Source: Scleropages formosus (Eukaryota; Chordata; Actinopteri; Osteoglossiformes; Osteoglossidae). Taken from it: a DNA stretch of 64,000 nt. The stretch is from positions 4,055,501-4,119,500 of the forward strand of contig NC_041827.1 of the NCBI RefSeq assembly GCF_900964775.1, in the 5' to 3' direction. Of this stretch, positions 1 to 11,244 are shown in pieces; within the stretch, counting starts at the first letter, position 1, and each line of letters opens with the position of its first letter. The notes under the pieces are model-generated. The model was given only the letters and a program-made list of their open reading frames with translations. It was not told the DNA's origin and did not search any database. The translations under genes and the position numbers were made by a program.

Positions 1-172
1 TGTTCTGTATGCCATTGCATATGTTATTAAACTTTTATTCGATATTTTGTTAAAGCCTGATATGTGTATATTGTGAAAGAAATTTGTATCAGTGCCACGG
101 TTTCATTTTAATTTGGCAGCTAATTGTTAACATGCTGTTGTCAGTTTAATACTGTTACTTACTGTTAATAAA
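1..172 (+). other. Possible 3' end of an upstream transcript
   Basis: AT-rich sequence with no open frame, ending in a canonical AATAAA at 167-172 followed by a T/G-rich stretch (about 190-205) as found downstream of cleavage sites. This would suit the 3' UTR of a plus-strand gene lying left of the window. No coding sequence is visible to confirm it. Confidence 0.25.
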
Positions 173-910
173 ATCTTGGAAAATAACAGTTGTCTTTGCT
201 GCTCCGTTGAGCCCACTTGTTCATAAATCCAGACATCAACTGGGACAAAGCTGAAGTTTCACTGGGATTTTACTATTATTAATTTGAAAAGGTGTTTGAT
301 CAGGACGTTAAAGTAAGCCAAAGTAAGACAAGAGTTTCGCTAAACGTCTTGGCTATACTCAGAGGCAGATTGTACGACTGAAGGCTTCAACAACTTCTGT
401 TGTACCGGTTTGTGCCAACCCAAAGAGACATTGACATGAAAAAACACTGAAATGCTTAAATGCAAGAAAGAACTTTTACCTTTTCCTTACCTTATCCTTA
501 CAAATAATAGTGTCACATTACTTTGTGTGTTGGTACACTCATGAGGCTGCACGAAAGCCGTTCCGCTCATATTATACAGGCCATTAGATGCACTCAGTCC
601 TCCACTGTGATGATGTCGTCGTACAGTAAAGGCTAACAGTCGTAATTCACACACTTAGTATATAATTCGTGTCATTTTGTATAGTTGTGTCAAAGGTCAT
701 CCAAACAGGTTGTCTAATACTGATAAAAGTTGGAATCACTCCTCTCATCGAACACAGCAGTATGAAATATGCCATATATCTGAATGAAACGTGGTATAAA
801 AATTTATAGTAAAATTTATATTAATAGTAAGTCATAGTTAACCCTTTCAGTCTAATTTAACGTAAAACTCAAATCTATTACAAACTAGACAATATGAAGT
901 TATGTGCAAA
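173..910. other. Intergenic, nothing recognised
   Basis: About 740 bp of AT-rich sequence with no convincing ORF, repeat family or regulatory cluster that I can identify. Confidence 0.4.
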
Positions 911-928
911 TAGTTTTCACTGGAAATG

Positions 929-1139
929 GGGGGTGTGGTGGCGCAGTGGGTTGGACTGGGTCCTGCTCTCCGGTGGATCTGGGGTTGGAATCCCGCTTGG
1001 GGTGCCTTGCAACGGACTGGTGTCCCGTCCTGGGTGTGTCCCCTCCCCCTCCAGCCTTATGCCCTGCGTTGCCGGGTTAGGGTCCGGTTCCCCATGACCC
1101 CGTATGGGACAAGTGGTTCAGAAAATGTGTGTGTGTGTG
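929..1139 (+). repeat. tRNA-derived SINE, family A
   Basis: The head carries an A-box-like TGGCGCAGTGGG and a degenerate B box; the body ends in (TG)n. It is flanked by a target-site duplication TAGTTTTCACTGRAAATG (about 911-928 and 1140-1156), so the insertion boundaries are well supported. The same family recurs at least eleven more times in this window. Confidence 0.88.
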
Positions 1140-1224
1140 TAGTTTTCACTGAAATGTCCATGATAAAGATAAAATGAACAATAAGTAACTTGCATTTCAT
1201 TACATTCACCATTCATTCATTCAC

Positions 1225-1505
1225 TCATTATCAGTAATCTGTTGTCCAGTTCAGGGTTGCAGTGGTAACGAGCCTATCCTGTAAGCACAGTACATGAAGT
1301 AAGGTACACCAACCATGCACATTCATTCAAACAGACATACATTAACGGCAGCTTAGTCACCAGTTTGTCCGAACACATCTTTCGACTGGATTATCTGTAG
1401 GACACCTACCCAAACACAGGTGGAACACGCAAACTCTGCGTTAACTGACCCATATTCGAACCCACGTCTCAGCCTACAGCCCAGGGGGGACGATTGCTGT
1501 ATCCC
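1225..1505 (-). repeat. Old tRNA-derived fish SINE fragment
   Basis: Decayed copy of a widespread fish SINE-like repeat. Read on the minus strand it has a tRNA-like head near 1500, a middle related to the common GGAGGAAAC/ATGCAAACTC block, and a tail with CCTGAACTGGAC-like sequence near 1240. Assigned from memory of the consensus; heavily diverged. Confidence 0.5.
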
Positions 1506-1954
1506 TTAACAACAAGCATGTCCTTAAATTAGTCCATAAAATTCCCACTCAGGAATGCAGACAATATTCTCACTGCATGAGTTCAGTGTATTCCGTCATA
1601 TCACGTACAGTATTTTTACTTAAAGATCGTTAAATTTGGATGAGCTGCAAAGCACCCGGTAAAGCAAACAAAATACGGCTATATTTCAATAACATCAGGA
1701 TTATGCATGAAATAAAGAAGGTTAGGTGAAGTTTATGTGGAAGTTACCATCACTTCAGCCTGCATGTAGCGCATCGTTTTGAAGGTGAAAAACATAAACT
1801 GTAATTCCATTTAGATTAATTTAGATTATATGGAAACCTGTGTTGTGGTCCATATATAAAATTATGTTTATCTTTCCTTAATTTTATTTGATCTAGAGGT
1901 AAAGATAAGAGAAATGTGGAACTGCGCATCTGGAAATAAATGACGTTGTGAAAA

Positions 1955-2004
1955 GGCACACTTCTATTGTTCAGTGGGGTCCCTCGATGGGCAGAGTGTG
2001 GGAA
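1955..2004 (+). promoter_or_regulatory. Distal SOX-CSL module 1
   Basis: Contains GGCACACTTC (1955-1964), SOX-like ATTGTT (1966-1971) and CSL/RBPJ site TGTGGGAA (1997-2004), all on one strand, about 1.3 kb upstream of her4-like copy 1. A nearly identical inverted copy lies at 24432-24481 and a diverged one at 22880-22929. Binding is inferred from motif identity only. Confidence 0.6.
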
Positions 2005-2339
2005 AGCTCTGGAGAGCAGAGTCACAGGTCCAGTGTCATTAACATTTTTCATAACTCAACCACCACGACACACTGCATGTGGATACACACACACCTCATT
2101 TATGTAACTTTGTTTTCAGCTTTCGTGTATACCTACAGTGTGTATCTTTTAAAAGTATTAAACATTACAGCTTAGAAAAAGAACTGCCCTTATTATAGCA
2201 ACCAGAGCTGAAGAAAGAGGATAGACATCCGAATAGTACTGTATCGTGGTCCATTAATGTACATGTACACATGTACACACAAAATATTACTGTATTTTCG
2301 ATGAGCTCTGCTCCTGGATCATGCAGCCTGGGGCGAAAT

Positions 2340-2545
2340 GTAACATGATAAACCGCAGCACTTTCCCTCCAGATGGAGTGTGACGTCCTTCTCTTGATGA
2401 TGCTGTTCCACCGCACAGCCGTCACTAATATCCTTTTCAGTTCGGCGAACAGCTTTGTGTGGCATTGATCACAGCACACAGGGCTCAGTGTGGGAAACTG
2501 AGCAGCTCCGTACTCACAGCCACCGCCGGACTCAGTGACCACACA
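2340..2545 (+). promoter_or_regulatory. Upstream conserved block with SOX-CSL module 2
   Basis: A roughly 200-bp block shared by all three her4-like units (also 17337-17546 and 25529-25730). It contains CTTTGT at 2453-2458 and TGTGGGAA at 2489-2496, a 30-bp gap, followed by a weak inverted half site CTCACA at 2513-2518 region. Its retention in copy 3, where the neighbouring spacer has been replaced, argues that it matters. Confidence 0.6.
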
Positions 2546-3186
2546 TCTGGACTCCCAACACTGAGGACATCACAGAGCCGCTGCTAAAAGTTTTATATCA
2601 CTGGAATAGTCTGTATCCAGTCACTGCTCAACTAACTGTCTGCAATGCAAATTCCCGATTTAAGAAATGTTTAAGAAAATAATAATACATTCACAAGATA
2701 TAGCCCATTTTAATATTGTAATATTTTCCATACAACTTTTGAAAGATATTTAACTGCAATATACAAATATTACAAATATCTTTAAAGATTATAGATCTAA
2801 TGATATAGCTCATACATCCAATAATAGTATATTATCAAATCAGTATGAAGCTGAAAGTTTTTACATGATGACATTGAATAGTACAAAATAAAAATGATAA
2901 AAAAATTGTGGAAACGAGGAAAAAGTATTAGCAGTACGCATTCCACAGAGAGCAATTAATAAATACAGATCCAATGCAGTCACAAACACAAACACAGTAG
3001 TGTTGAGTATGTCCTCTGTCAGTGTAATTGGTACTACCACCAAGGAGCAGATATCATCTATTAGAAGGTCACAACTTTCCCAGATTTAGTCCTTTGTCGT
3101 CCACTCTCCACCTGTTCCCTGGAGACGTGACCATTGTCCCCCAGCAATAAGATCTTCCGTGGAGCATGTGGCAGCTCCACGTTCCT

Positions 3187-3282
3187 CATTGTCCTCTGCA
3201 GCTCAGCCATTGGCTGCAGACTGTGAGAAACTCCAAGAAGCTCAGCACTCACACATTCATATGGAGATGTGGGACTATAAAT
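3187..3282 (+). promoter_or_regulatory. Proximal promoter of her4-like copy 1
   Basis: SOX-like CATTGT (3187-3192), a 29-bp gap, CSL site TGTGAGAA (3222-3229), a 46-bp gap, then TATAAAT (3276-3282). The start codon lies 75 bp after the TATA box start. The same architecture and spacing occur in all six her genes of the window. Confidence 0.8.
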
Positions 3283-3350
3283 GGAAGACATGAAGCCGCA
3301 CGAGTCACGTTCACTCCACACAGACACTTGTAGAGGACAAGGACTCAGCC

Positions 3351-3986
3351 ATGGCACCTGCAGTCACTGCAGCACTCATCTACTCCAAGGAGCACCTCAC
3401 TCTGGCCAACAAGGTAACGTGACAATTCAACCTCCAAGAAGTACCTCAGCTTTGCGCTGTTATCGGCTTCTTGGGTGATACATTGCGACATCACGTTATT
3501 AATAATTCTCTTGTCTTGTGTGTGCAGTTGAGAAAGCCAGTGGTGGAGAAGATGCGCAGAGATCGTATCAACAACAGCATCGAGCAGCTCAAGTGTCTCC
3601 TGGGTGAAGAGTTCCTGAGCCACAATCCTGACTCCAAGCTGGAGAAAGCCGACATCCTGGAGATGACCGTTTCCTTCCTGAGACGGCAGCGGCGCCAGAA
3701 GCCCGTGCCCGTGAGCATTTCCTTCTGCTCGGCAGCTGAGGCTCAGGGATTCTCCAGGTGCGTCCAAGAGATCGCGCACTTCCTGTCCCGGGATCAAGTG
3801 AACACGCAGTCCCAGAGAAGACTTCTGAGTCATTTCCAAACCCTGCAGCCTTCCTCCAGTATGAGCAAGACTGAGAGTGTCCTGCCTCAGCTCAGTTCTC
3901 CATGCTGCTCCAGCACGAGCAAAGAGAAGACTCAAGTGAAGAGCACCATCTGGAGACCCTGGTGGAGTCCTACAGAGTGGAGCTGA
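3351..3986 (+). CDS. her4: Hes5-class bHLH-Orange repressor, her4-like copy 1 (extended C terminus)
   Basis: Two coding exons, 3351-3413 and 3528-3986, with a GT-AG intron of 114 bp; predicted 173 residues. Residues 24-34 hold the Hes-type basic region with the hallmark proline (KPVVEKMRRDR), helix-loop-helix to about residue 75, and an Orange domain at roughly 92-126. Hes5-class proteins are nuclear Notch-induced repressors that keep neural progenitors undifferentiated, recruiting Groucho/TLE through a C-terminal WRPW. Here the tetrapeptide is present, but the stop codon found in copies 2 and 3 (TAG) reads TGG at 3963-3965, so seven residues (WSPTEWS) follow WRPW before TGA at 3984. This could weaken co-repressor binding. 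The start is the only in-frame ATG after the TATA box with a good context (GCCATGG). The her4 name rests on resemblance to tandem zebrafish her4 genes and is tentative; the Hes5-class call is firm. Confidence 0.93.
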
Positions 3987-4452
3987 GACAAACAGAATTG
4001 AACATGTTCATCTGTGATAAACATGGACAGTAATTCTAAGGGTGTAGGAAGTATTTTCTTCCTTTTCTGCTTGTGCAGATGATTTTAAATCCACTTTTAT
4101 TTGAATCAAATACTGTGTGAGATTTTAACATCACTGTAAAAAGTGGGTTTTATGTTTTGTTTTATAGAAACATTTTCTGCTCTGTGCAAGAGTTTTTAGG
4201 TACATTTATATTTCAAAGAAATATATTAACCAATGCCTTTATTGCTATTATTTTTTTATTGTTTTGTATGTGCAGATCTTCTTCATTTGAATGAAGAAGT
4301 ACACATAAAGTGTGTAGGAAGTATTTTCTTCCTTTTCTGCTTGTGCAGAAGTTTTAAAGTATTACTTTATTTGAATCAAATATTGAGTATTTTTGCTGCA
4401 ATTATATAATTACAGCTCTAAAGAGTACATTTTTAGAATTTGAAGAAATAAA
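3987..4452 (+). other. 3' UTR of her4-like copy 1 with an 80-bp direct repeat
   Basis: AATAAA at 4447-4452. An approximately 80-bp segment at 4041-4120 recurs at 4311-4390; each contains GGAAG-TATTTT-CTTCC, able to form a short hairpin. Related segments occur in copies 2 and 3. Confidence 0.55.
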
Positions 4453-4870
4453 CCTAATGTATCTTCCAAGAAGACTGTAAACTCAAAATGGGTTTACTGT
4501 AATTGTATTTAACCATGTTTACTTTAGAATGCTACATGGAAATATCAGGCTGATATGAGAAAATGTGAAATTTGTACCACCTTCTGTGAAGATGCATGAA
4601 ATTTGTGAATTTCCAAATATGTAAAGTGTTAAAAATCTCTTCTTTCTGTATTTAGTTGATTATTAAAATGTTAATATTTTGTACTCTATCTGCACATTTA
4701 TCAAGGAAATGTTTTAAATACTGTATATACAGTATAAAAAGTTATCCAGATTAAAGTGCCCTTCTTAACAAAAGTTATGTTGTTCTGCAGTACATACTTG
4801 TGTTTATTACATTCTTCTCACAGAAGCAACTTACAGCTTTTTGAACACATGACATATTCGTCCATGGAGA

Positions 4871-5068
4871 CTCACATTTATTCATTTAGCTGATACTTTT
4901 CTCCAAAGCAACCTGCAAGCATTTACCTGTTTGCACAGCTGGGTAATTTTACTGGGACAATTTAGGGTAAGCACTTTGTTCAGGGGTACTACAGCTAGAA
5001 GTGAGACTTGAACCTGCAACCTTTGGGTCTAATAACAGCAGCTCTCACCATTAGGGTACCAGCGGTCC
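4871..5068 (-). repeat. tRNA-derived SINE, family B
   Basis: Reverse-orientation copy of a second SINE family: tRNA-like head near 5068, anticodon-side B-box-like sequence, and a 3' tail matching TTTGGAGAAAAG-type L2 sequence ending in (A)AATGAATAAAT at the left end. Confidence 0.75.
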
Positions 5069-5149
5069 TAGTTCCAGTTTTACAAGATTAGATATACTGT
5101 ATTACAATCATGTGTCCATGTATAGAACAGTACAATGTGACACACCGAC

Positions 5150-5290
5150 ACACTATTGGCCATTTGGATACTCCTGTCCACCTGAAACCCCATCTTGGCT
5201 GTGGGAGGAAACCTGAGCACCTGGAAAAAACTCATGCAAGCATAAGCATGTATAAACTTCACAGGTGGATTTGGACCAACATTAATTTTA
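5150..5290 (-). repeat. Fragment of fish SINE-like repeat
   Basis: Holds the GTGGGAGGAAACC block typical of an abundant fish interspersed repeat, followed by a degraded ATGCAAG-type segment. Both ends are lost. Confidence 0.4.
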
Positions 5291-5578
5291 AAAAGATGCC
5301 GTAAGTACTTTCTTTCATAACTGACAGCTTGAGCAGAACATTTACATTTCATAGTGTTTCTGACACTCTCAATCCCTTCAGCACCTTGGCTGTAAACAGA
5401 GGTGTAAGGTAACCTCTGTACTGTGTGCACAGCAAACTCACATCCTGTTTAGTTTTTTCTCTCCCTTTTTAAATTATATTTGGCCTTTCATTAAGCCCTA
5501 TATATTATAATATAATAATATGTTATAGTGAACATACATGAATCATGGCAAATTGTTTGTAGAGAGCTTAAGAAAACA

Positions 5579-5782
5579 CACACACACACACACATTATCA
5601 GAACCGCTTGCCCCATACGGGGTCACGGAGCCTACCCGGCAACACAGGGCATAAGGCCAGAGGGGGAGGGGACATACCCAGGACAGGACGCCAGTCCATC
5701 ACAAGGCACCCCAAGCGGGACTCAAACCCCAGACCCACCGGAGAGCAGGACTGCGGTCCAACCCACTGCGCCACCGCACCCC
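5579..5782 (-). repeat. tRNA-derived SINE, family A
   Basis: Reverse copy beginning with a (CA)n tract, flanked by perfect target-site duplications AGCTTAAGAAAACA at 5565-5578 and 5783-5796. The A box (TGGCGCAGTGGG) reads on the minus strand near 5775. Confidence 0.92.
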
Positions 5783-5882
5783 AGCTTAAGAAAACAATTA
5801 CACAAAATCCTTAAAGATGGAGTCTTTGCAAAATCTTTCGAAATCCCAACTACACATTTTCAACAAACACCTATGAATGAAG

Positions 5883-8800
5883 TTCATTCATTCATTCATC
5901 TTCCTCCGCTATCCGGGGCCGGGTCGCGGGGGCAGCAGTCCGAGCAGAGTCCTCCAGACTTCCCTCTCCCCCGCACACCTCCTCCAGTTCCTCTGGGGAA
6001 ACCCCAAGGCGTTCCCAGGCCAGCTGGGAGACATAGTCTCTCCAATGTGTCCTGGGTCTGCCCCGAGGCCTCCTCCCAGTGGGACAAGCCCGGAACACCT
6101 CCCGAGGGAGGCGTCCAGGAGGCATCCGGAACAGATGCCCGAACCACCTCAACTGGCTCCTCTTGATGCGGAGGAGCAGCGGCTCTACTCCGAGCTCTAC
6201 CCGGGTGACTGAGCTCCTCACCCTATCCCTAAGGGTACGCCCAGCCACTCTGCGGAGGAAACTCATTTCTGCCGCTTGTATCCGCGATCTCATTCTTTCG
6301 GTCATGATCCAGATTTCATGACCATAGGTGAGGGTAGGAACGTAGATCGACCGGTAAATTGAGAGCTTCGCCTTATGACTCAGCTCCCTCTTCACCACAA
6401 CAGACCGGTACAATGACCGCATTACTGCGGACGCCGCACCGATCCGTCTGTCAACCTGCCGTTCCATTTTTCCCTCACTCGTGAACAAGACCCCGAGATA
6501 TTTAAACTCCTCCACTTGAGGGAGCAACTCCCCCCTAACCCGGAGGGGGAAATCCACCTTTTTCCGACTGAGAACCATAGCCTCGGATTTGGAGGTGCTG
6601 ATTCTCATCCCCGCCGCTTCGCACTCGGCTCCAAACCTCCCCAGTGCATGCTGCAAGTCTTGACTTGATGAAGCCAGCAGGACCACATCGTCCGCAAAAA
6701 GCAGAGACGAGATCTCGAGGCCACCAAAACAGACATCCTCCATTCCCTGGCTGCGCCTAGAAATTTTGTCCATGAAGATAATGAACAGAATCGGTGACAA
6801 AGGGCAGCCCTGGCGGAGTCCAACATGCACCGGGAACAGGTCTGACTTACTGCCGGCAATGCGAACCAAGCTCCTGCTCTGGTCATACAGGGAACGAACA
6901 GCCCATAACAGCGAGCCCCGAACCCCATAATCCCGAAGTACCTCCCATAGGATGCCACAAAGGACACGGTCGAATGCCTTCTCCAGGTCCACAAAACACA
7001 TATGGACTGGTTGGGCAAACTCCCACGAACCCTCCAGCACCCTAGTGAGGGTATAGAGCTGGTCCAGTGTTCCACGGCCAGGGCGAAAACCGCATTGCTC
7101 CTCCTGAATCCGAGGTTCGACTATCGGTCGGATTCTCCTTTCCAGTACCCTGGCATAGACTTTCCCAGGGAGGCTAAGGAGTGTGATCGCCCTGTAGTTG
7201 GAACACAATCTCCGGTCCCCCTTCTTAAAAAGAGGGACCACCACCCCGGTCTGCCAGTCCAGAGGCACCGTTCCCGAACTCCACGCGATGCTGCAGAGGC
7301 GTGTCAGCCAAGACAGCCAAACAAAATCCAGAGACTTGAGAAACTAGGGGCAGATCTCATCCACCCCCAGAGCCTTGCCACCGAGGAGTTTTTTGACTAC
7401 CTCAGCAACTTCAGCCAGGGTAATGGACGAGTCCCCCTCCAAGTCCCCAGCCTCAGCTTCCTCTACGGAAGGCGTGTCGGAGGGATTAAGGAGATCCTCA
7501 AAGTACTCCTTCCACCGCCTGAGGACATCCTCAGTTGAGGTCAGCAGCGCACCACTTCCACTGTAAACAGTGTTTGTGGAACACCGCTTCCCCCCTCTGA
7601 GTCGCCAGACGGTTTGTCAGAATCTCTTTGAGGCCGACCGAAAGTCTTCCTCCATGGCCTCACCGAACTCCTCCCAAGCCCGAGTTTTTGCCGTGGCGAC
7701 TGCCAGAGCCACGTTCCGTCTGACCCTCCGGTACTCGTCAGCTGCTTCAGGAGTCCCATGAGCCAGCCAGGCCCGATAGAACTCCTTCTTCAGCTTGACG
7801 GCATCCCTTACCTCTGGTGTCCACCACCGTGTTCGGGGATTGCCGCCGCGACAGGCGCCGGAGACCTTATGGCCGCAGCTCCGAACCACCGCCCCGACAA
7901 TGGAGGCGTGGAACATAGTCCATTCAGACTCGATGTCCCCCACCTCCCTCGGGACCTGGTTGAAGCTCTGTCGGAGGTGGGAGTTGAAGACCTCTCTGAC
8001 AGGGGCCTCCGCCAAACGTTCCCAACAGACCCTCACTATGCGTTTGGGCCTGCCAGGTCTGTCCAGCTTTTTCCCCCCGCCATCGAATCCAACTCACCAC
8101 CAGGTGGTGATCAGTTGACAGCTCAGCCCCTCTCTTCACCCGAATAGCCAAGACATATGGCCGAAGGTCAGAAGAAACGACTACAAAGTCGATCATCGAC
8201 CTCCGACTTAGGGTGTCCTGGTGCCAAGTGCACTGATGGACACCCTTATGCATGAACATGGTGTTCGTTATGGATAAACTGTGACTAGCACAGAAATCCA
8301 ATATCAACTCACTGCTCGGGTTCAGATCAGGGAGGCCGTTCCTCCCAATCACGCCCCTCCAGGTGTCACTGTCACTACCCACGTGGGCGTTAAAGTCCCT
8401 CAGTAGAACGACAGAGTCCCCAGTGGGAGCGCTTTCCAGCACGCCCTCCAGGGACTCCAAGAAGGCCGGGTACTCTACACTGCCATTAGGCGCATAAGCA
8501 CAAACAACAGTGAGAGACCGTTCCCTGACCCGAAGGCGCAGGGAGATGACCCTCTCATTCACCGGGGTAGACTCCAACACATGGCGGCTAAACTGGGGGG
8601 CTATTAATAAGCCCACACCCGCCCGCCGCCTCTCACCCTGGGCAACGCCAGAATAGTGGAGAGTCCACCCTTGGTCGAGAAGAGTGGTTCCAGAACCAAA
8701 GCTGTGAGTGGAAGTGAGCCCGACTATATCTAGACGGTATCTCTCAACTTCCCGCACCAGCTCAGGCTCCTTCCCCGCCAGTGAGGTAACATTCCAAGTC

Positions 8801-9250
8801 TCAAAAATCAGAGTTGGAGCCCGAGGTTTGGGTCGGCTGGGCACTCGGCCCCGACCACTGCCCAAATCACAATGCACCGGCCCCTTACGGTCTCTCCGGC
8901 AGGTGGTGAGCCCACCGAAGAGCGGCTCTACGTTATGGTTTTGGGCTGAGCCCGGCCAGGCCCCGTTGGCATAGACCTGGCCACCAAGCGCTCGCATGCG
9001 AGCCCCCCCCCCCCAGACCTGGCTCCAGGGTGGGGCCCCGGTGAGCCCATACCGGGCGGGGTAAACGAAAGCCTCGATTTTATTTTCTTCATAAGGGGTT
9101 TTTGAACCGCACTTTGTCTCGTCTGTCATCCAGGACCTGTTTGCCGTGGGAAACCCTACCAGGGGAATATTGCCCCATGCAACATAGCTCCTGGACTCAT
9201 TCAGGCACTCAAACCCCTCCACCACGGTAAGGTGGCGGTTCACGGAGGGG
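5883..9250 (-). mobile_element. Rex3 (RTE-clade) LINE, near full length, inactive
   Basis: A 3.37-kb minus-strand non-LTR retrotransposon. The N-terminal endonuclease part (9327-7924 frame) shows [15 protein letters not shown], a DFNAHVG motif preceded by R where G is usual, and STDHHLVV. The reverse transcriptase part (7268-5892) shows GFRPGRGTLDQL, VDLEKAFDRV, LRQGCPLSPILF and the catalytic FADDVVLL, then a C-terminal GRPRTHWRDYV. The sequence CGGTGACAAAGGGCAGCCCT at 6792 and the complement of TGGCAGACCGGGGTGGTGGT near 7240-7260 match the standard Rex3 primers as I remember them. At least three frame breaks split the single ORF (near 8000, 7650 and 7300). The 3' end is an ATGA repeat (5883-5897). 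Imperfect target duplication TATGAATNAAG at 5872-5882 and 9251-9261. Confidence 0.93.
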
Positions 9251-9639
9251 TATGAATTAAGTGAAACATAATTTTCTTTAAATAGTTCAAAATCTGGCCT
9301 AGGAAAGCTGTTTTTCTCTTTTATCACATATTCTTTTCCTGCTGTGTATTTTTTCTGATTAAATACAACATTTTAAGTGGAGGATAATCTTGAAACAGCA
9401 AGTACAAAGTTTTAAGAAGGTTCAGGCACCCTCACCCCCACCCCCACTAACAGTGTCGGAGTTTCAGTGCTATGAACAACCACCCACACATTTCTTCAGG
9501 GTGAGCGGTTCAGTACCACGGACAGTGCCACCTTTCATCAGCACAAAGTTTCGGCTGTTTAGGTTCAATGTGACTTTGATTCGATGAGCATGAATCCTAC
9601 CTACCATGCCCTTGGTGGAGGTATCCAGGTACAGAGACA

Positions 9640-9851
9640 GGTGGTAGTTTAGTAGTTAGAGCTACTGTCTTTGGCCCCCAATGTTGCAGGCTTGATTCCC
9701 ACCTCTGGCTGTAGTACCCTTCAGCAAGGTACCTACCCTAAATTGCTCTCGTAAAAGAGCCCAGCTGTACAAACAGGTGAATAATTGTAGGTAGACTAAC
9801 ACTGTAAGTTGCTTTGGAGAAAAACGCCAGATAAATGAATAAATGTAGTAT
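9640..9851 (+). repeat. tRNA-derived SINE, family B
   Basis: Full-length forward copy: head with GTAGTTTAGTAGTTAGAGCT, B-box-like GCTTGATTCCC, tail GTTGCTTTGGAGAAAAACG and AAATGAATAAATGTA. Confidence 0.85.
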
Positions 9852-10018
9852 AATCCAGGTAGTTTCAAGCAAAACACTGTATGCCTCACTGACGGAAAGG
9901 AGTAACACCTACATCTGAGCATGAGTGCAGCAGCTACCACCAGTGTGCTTACTCTGCCTCCAAACAAAGGCTTCCAGACTTCAAGGAAGACAGCATCTGG
10001 TGAAAAATGTGGAAAGCA

Positions 10019-10227
10019 CACACACACACATTTTCAGAACCGCTTGTCCCATACGGGGTCGCAGGGAACCGGAGCCTAACCCGGTAACACAGGGTGTAAG
10101 GCCGGAGGGGGAGGTGACACACCCAGGACAGGACGCCAGTCTGTTGCAAGGCACCCCAAGCAGGACTCGAACCCCAGACCCACCAGAGAGCAGGATTGTG
10201 GTCCAACCCACTGCACCACTGCACCCC
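10019..10227 (-). repeat. tRNA-derived SINE, family A
   Basis: Reverse copy starting with (CA)n, flanked by perfect target-site duplications ATGTGGAAAGCA at 10007-10018 and 10228-10239. Confidence 0.92.
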
Positions 10228-10282
10228 ATGTGGAAAGCAAGTTGTATGAATTTTTTTTCTCAAGGATCTGTACTGGAGTTAC

Positions 10283-10600
10283 ATTCACTTATTTATCAGA
10301 CACTTTTCTCCAAAGCAACTTCCAACAAACTCTATGTAGTGTTATCAGCCCACACACCTTATTCACCAAGGTGACTTACACTGCTAGATAAACAACTTAC
10401 AATTGGTCACTCATCCACACATCAATGGAACACACACACTCTCTCTCTGTCACGCACACACTATGGGTGAACCTGAACACCCAGAACGGGACACCAGGCC
10501 ATCACAAGCCACCCCAAGTGGAACTCGGACCCCAGACCCATCAGAGAGCAGGACCCGGCCAAGCCTATGGCACCACTGCACCACCACACCCCCTTTTTAA
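10283..10600 (-). repeat. Composite of SINE fragments
   Basis: The left part (10283-10400) resembles the L2-tailed repeats. The middle (10400-10480) shares TGGAACACACACACTCTCT and CACACTATGGGTGAACCTGA with 60590-60770. The right part (10487-10591) is a family A SINE fragment. Probably a stack of partial insertions. Confidence 0.5.
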
Positions 10601-11088
10601 TGAGATTTTTTTATCCTAAACGACTTATTATAGTATCTGACCTATTCATGCAGCTGGGTATTTTACAAGGGCCATTTGGGGTTACTACAATATCAAGAAA
10701 TAGAAACAGAAAGTAAAGTAGAAATAGAGGTTTTAAAGGTTGTGCTCAAAAAGATGTTCATAATAACATAACATCTTTAATGCACTGTTACTTCTGCTGA
10801 CTTGCCATAGTGAAACACAAATGAAATGCTTTCCTTAAGTGCTGCTGATGTAAAAAATGAACTGAATGCTATTGGTACAGAATCGAACATCCTGAAATAG
10901 TGAAGTGGAACTGGTATTGCTGTTCTTGTAAAGAGTTTTTTTTGTTGATAGATGGTGGCTTCAGTCAACTGCGATATGATCAAGCTATCCAAAACAGCCT
11001 GCTGAAGTGAGGGTCCACATCAAGCTGTTTGGGTGTAAGGCCTCCTCCCCAGGCAATGGGAGACCAAACACCATGACTAATGTGATGT

Positions 11089-11180
11089 GTAATAAGACAC
11101 GTGTCCATTGTTCCTCCATTGATTTGAGTGAATAAACAGAGTGTGGGAAACAGAGGAAAACTCACTCACACAGAGCGTCT
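11089..11180 (+). promoter_or_regulatory. Distal SOX-CSL module, isolated among repeats
   Basis: ATTGTT at 11107-11112 and TGTGGGAA at 11142-11149 with a 29-bp gap, followed by CTCACTCACAC. The upstream GACACGTGTCC resembles the decamer of other modules. It lies between her4-like copies 1 and 2 and is not within a recognised repeat. Confidence 0.5.
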
Positions 11181-11244
11181 TGGGAACAATGGATCCAAAG
11201 TGAATTCACACACCTGCAAAGGTGTTGACTGCAATGAGAAGAAG

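Noticed and set aside
929-1139. tRNA gene suggested by A and B boxes
   Set aside because: The same sequence recurs about a dozen times with target-site duplications and TG/CA tails, and no cloverleaf acceptor pairing was seen; it is a SINE.
2489-2518. Classical head-to-head paired CSL (SPS) site
   Set aside because: The downstream inverted half site (ACTCACA) is too degenerate, and its distance from TGTGGGAA varies among modules (about 10-20 bp), so I only note it as possible.
3345-3935. 196-codon minus-strand frames opposite her4-like exons (also 18546-19136)
   Set aside because: Antisense shadows of the GC-rich bHLH exon; the plus-strand reading has introns, a TATA box and family domains.
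5528-6166. 212-codon plus-strand open frame
   Set aside because: It runs through a reverse SINE and antisense to the Rex3 C terminus; composition follows these repeats and no domain is seen.
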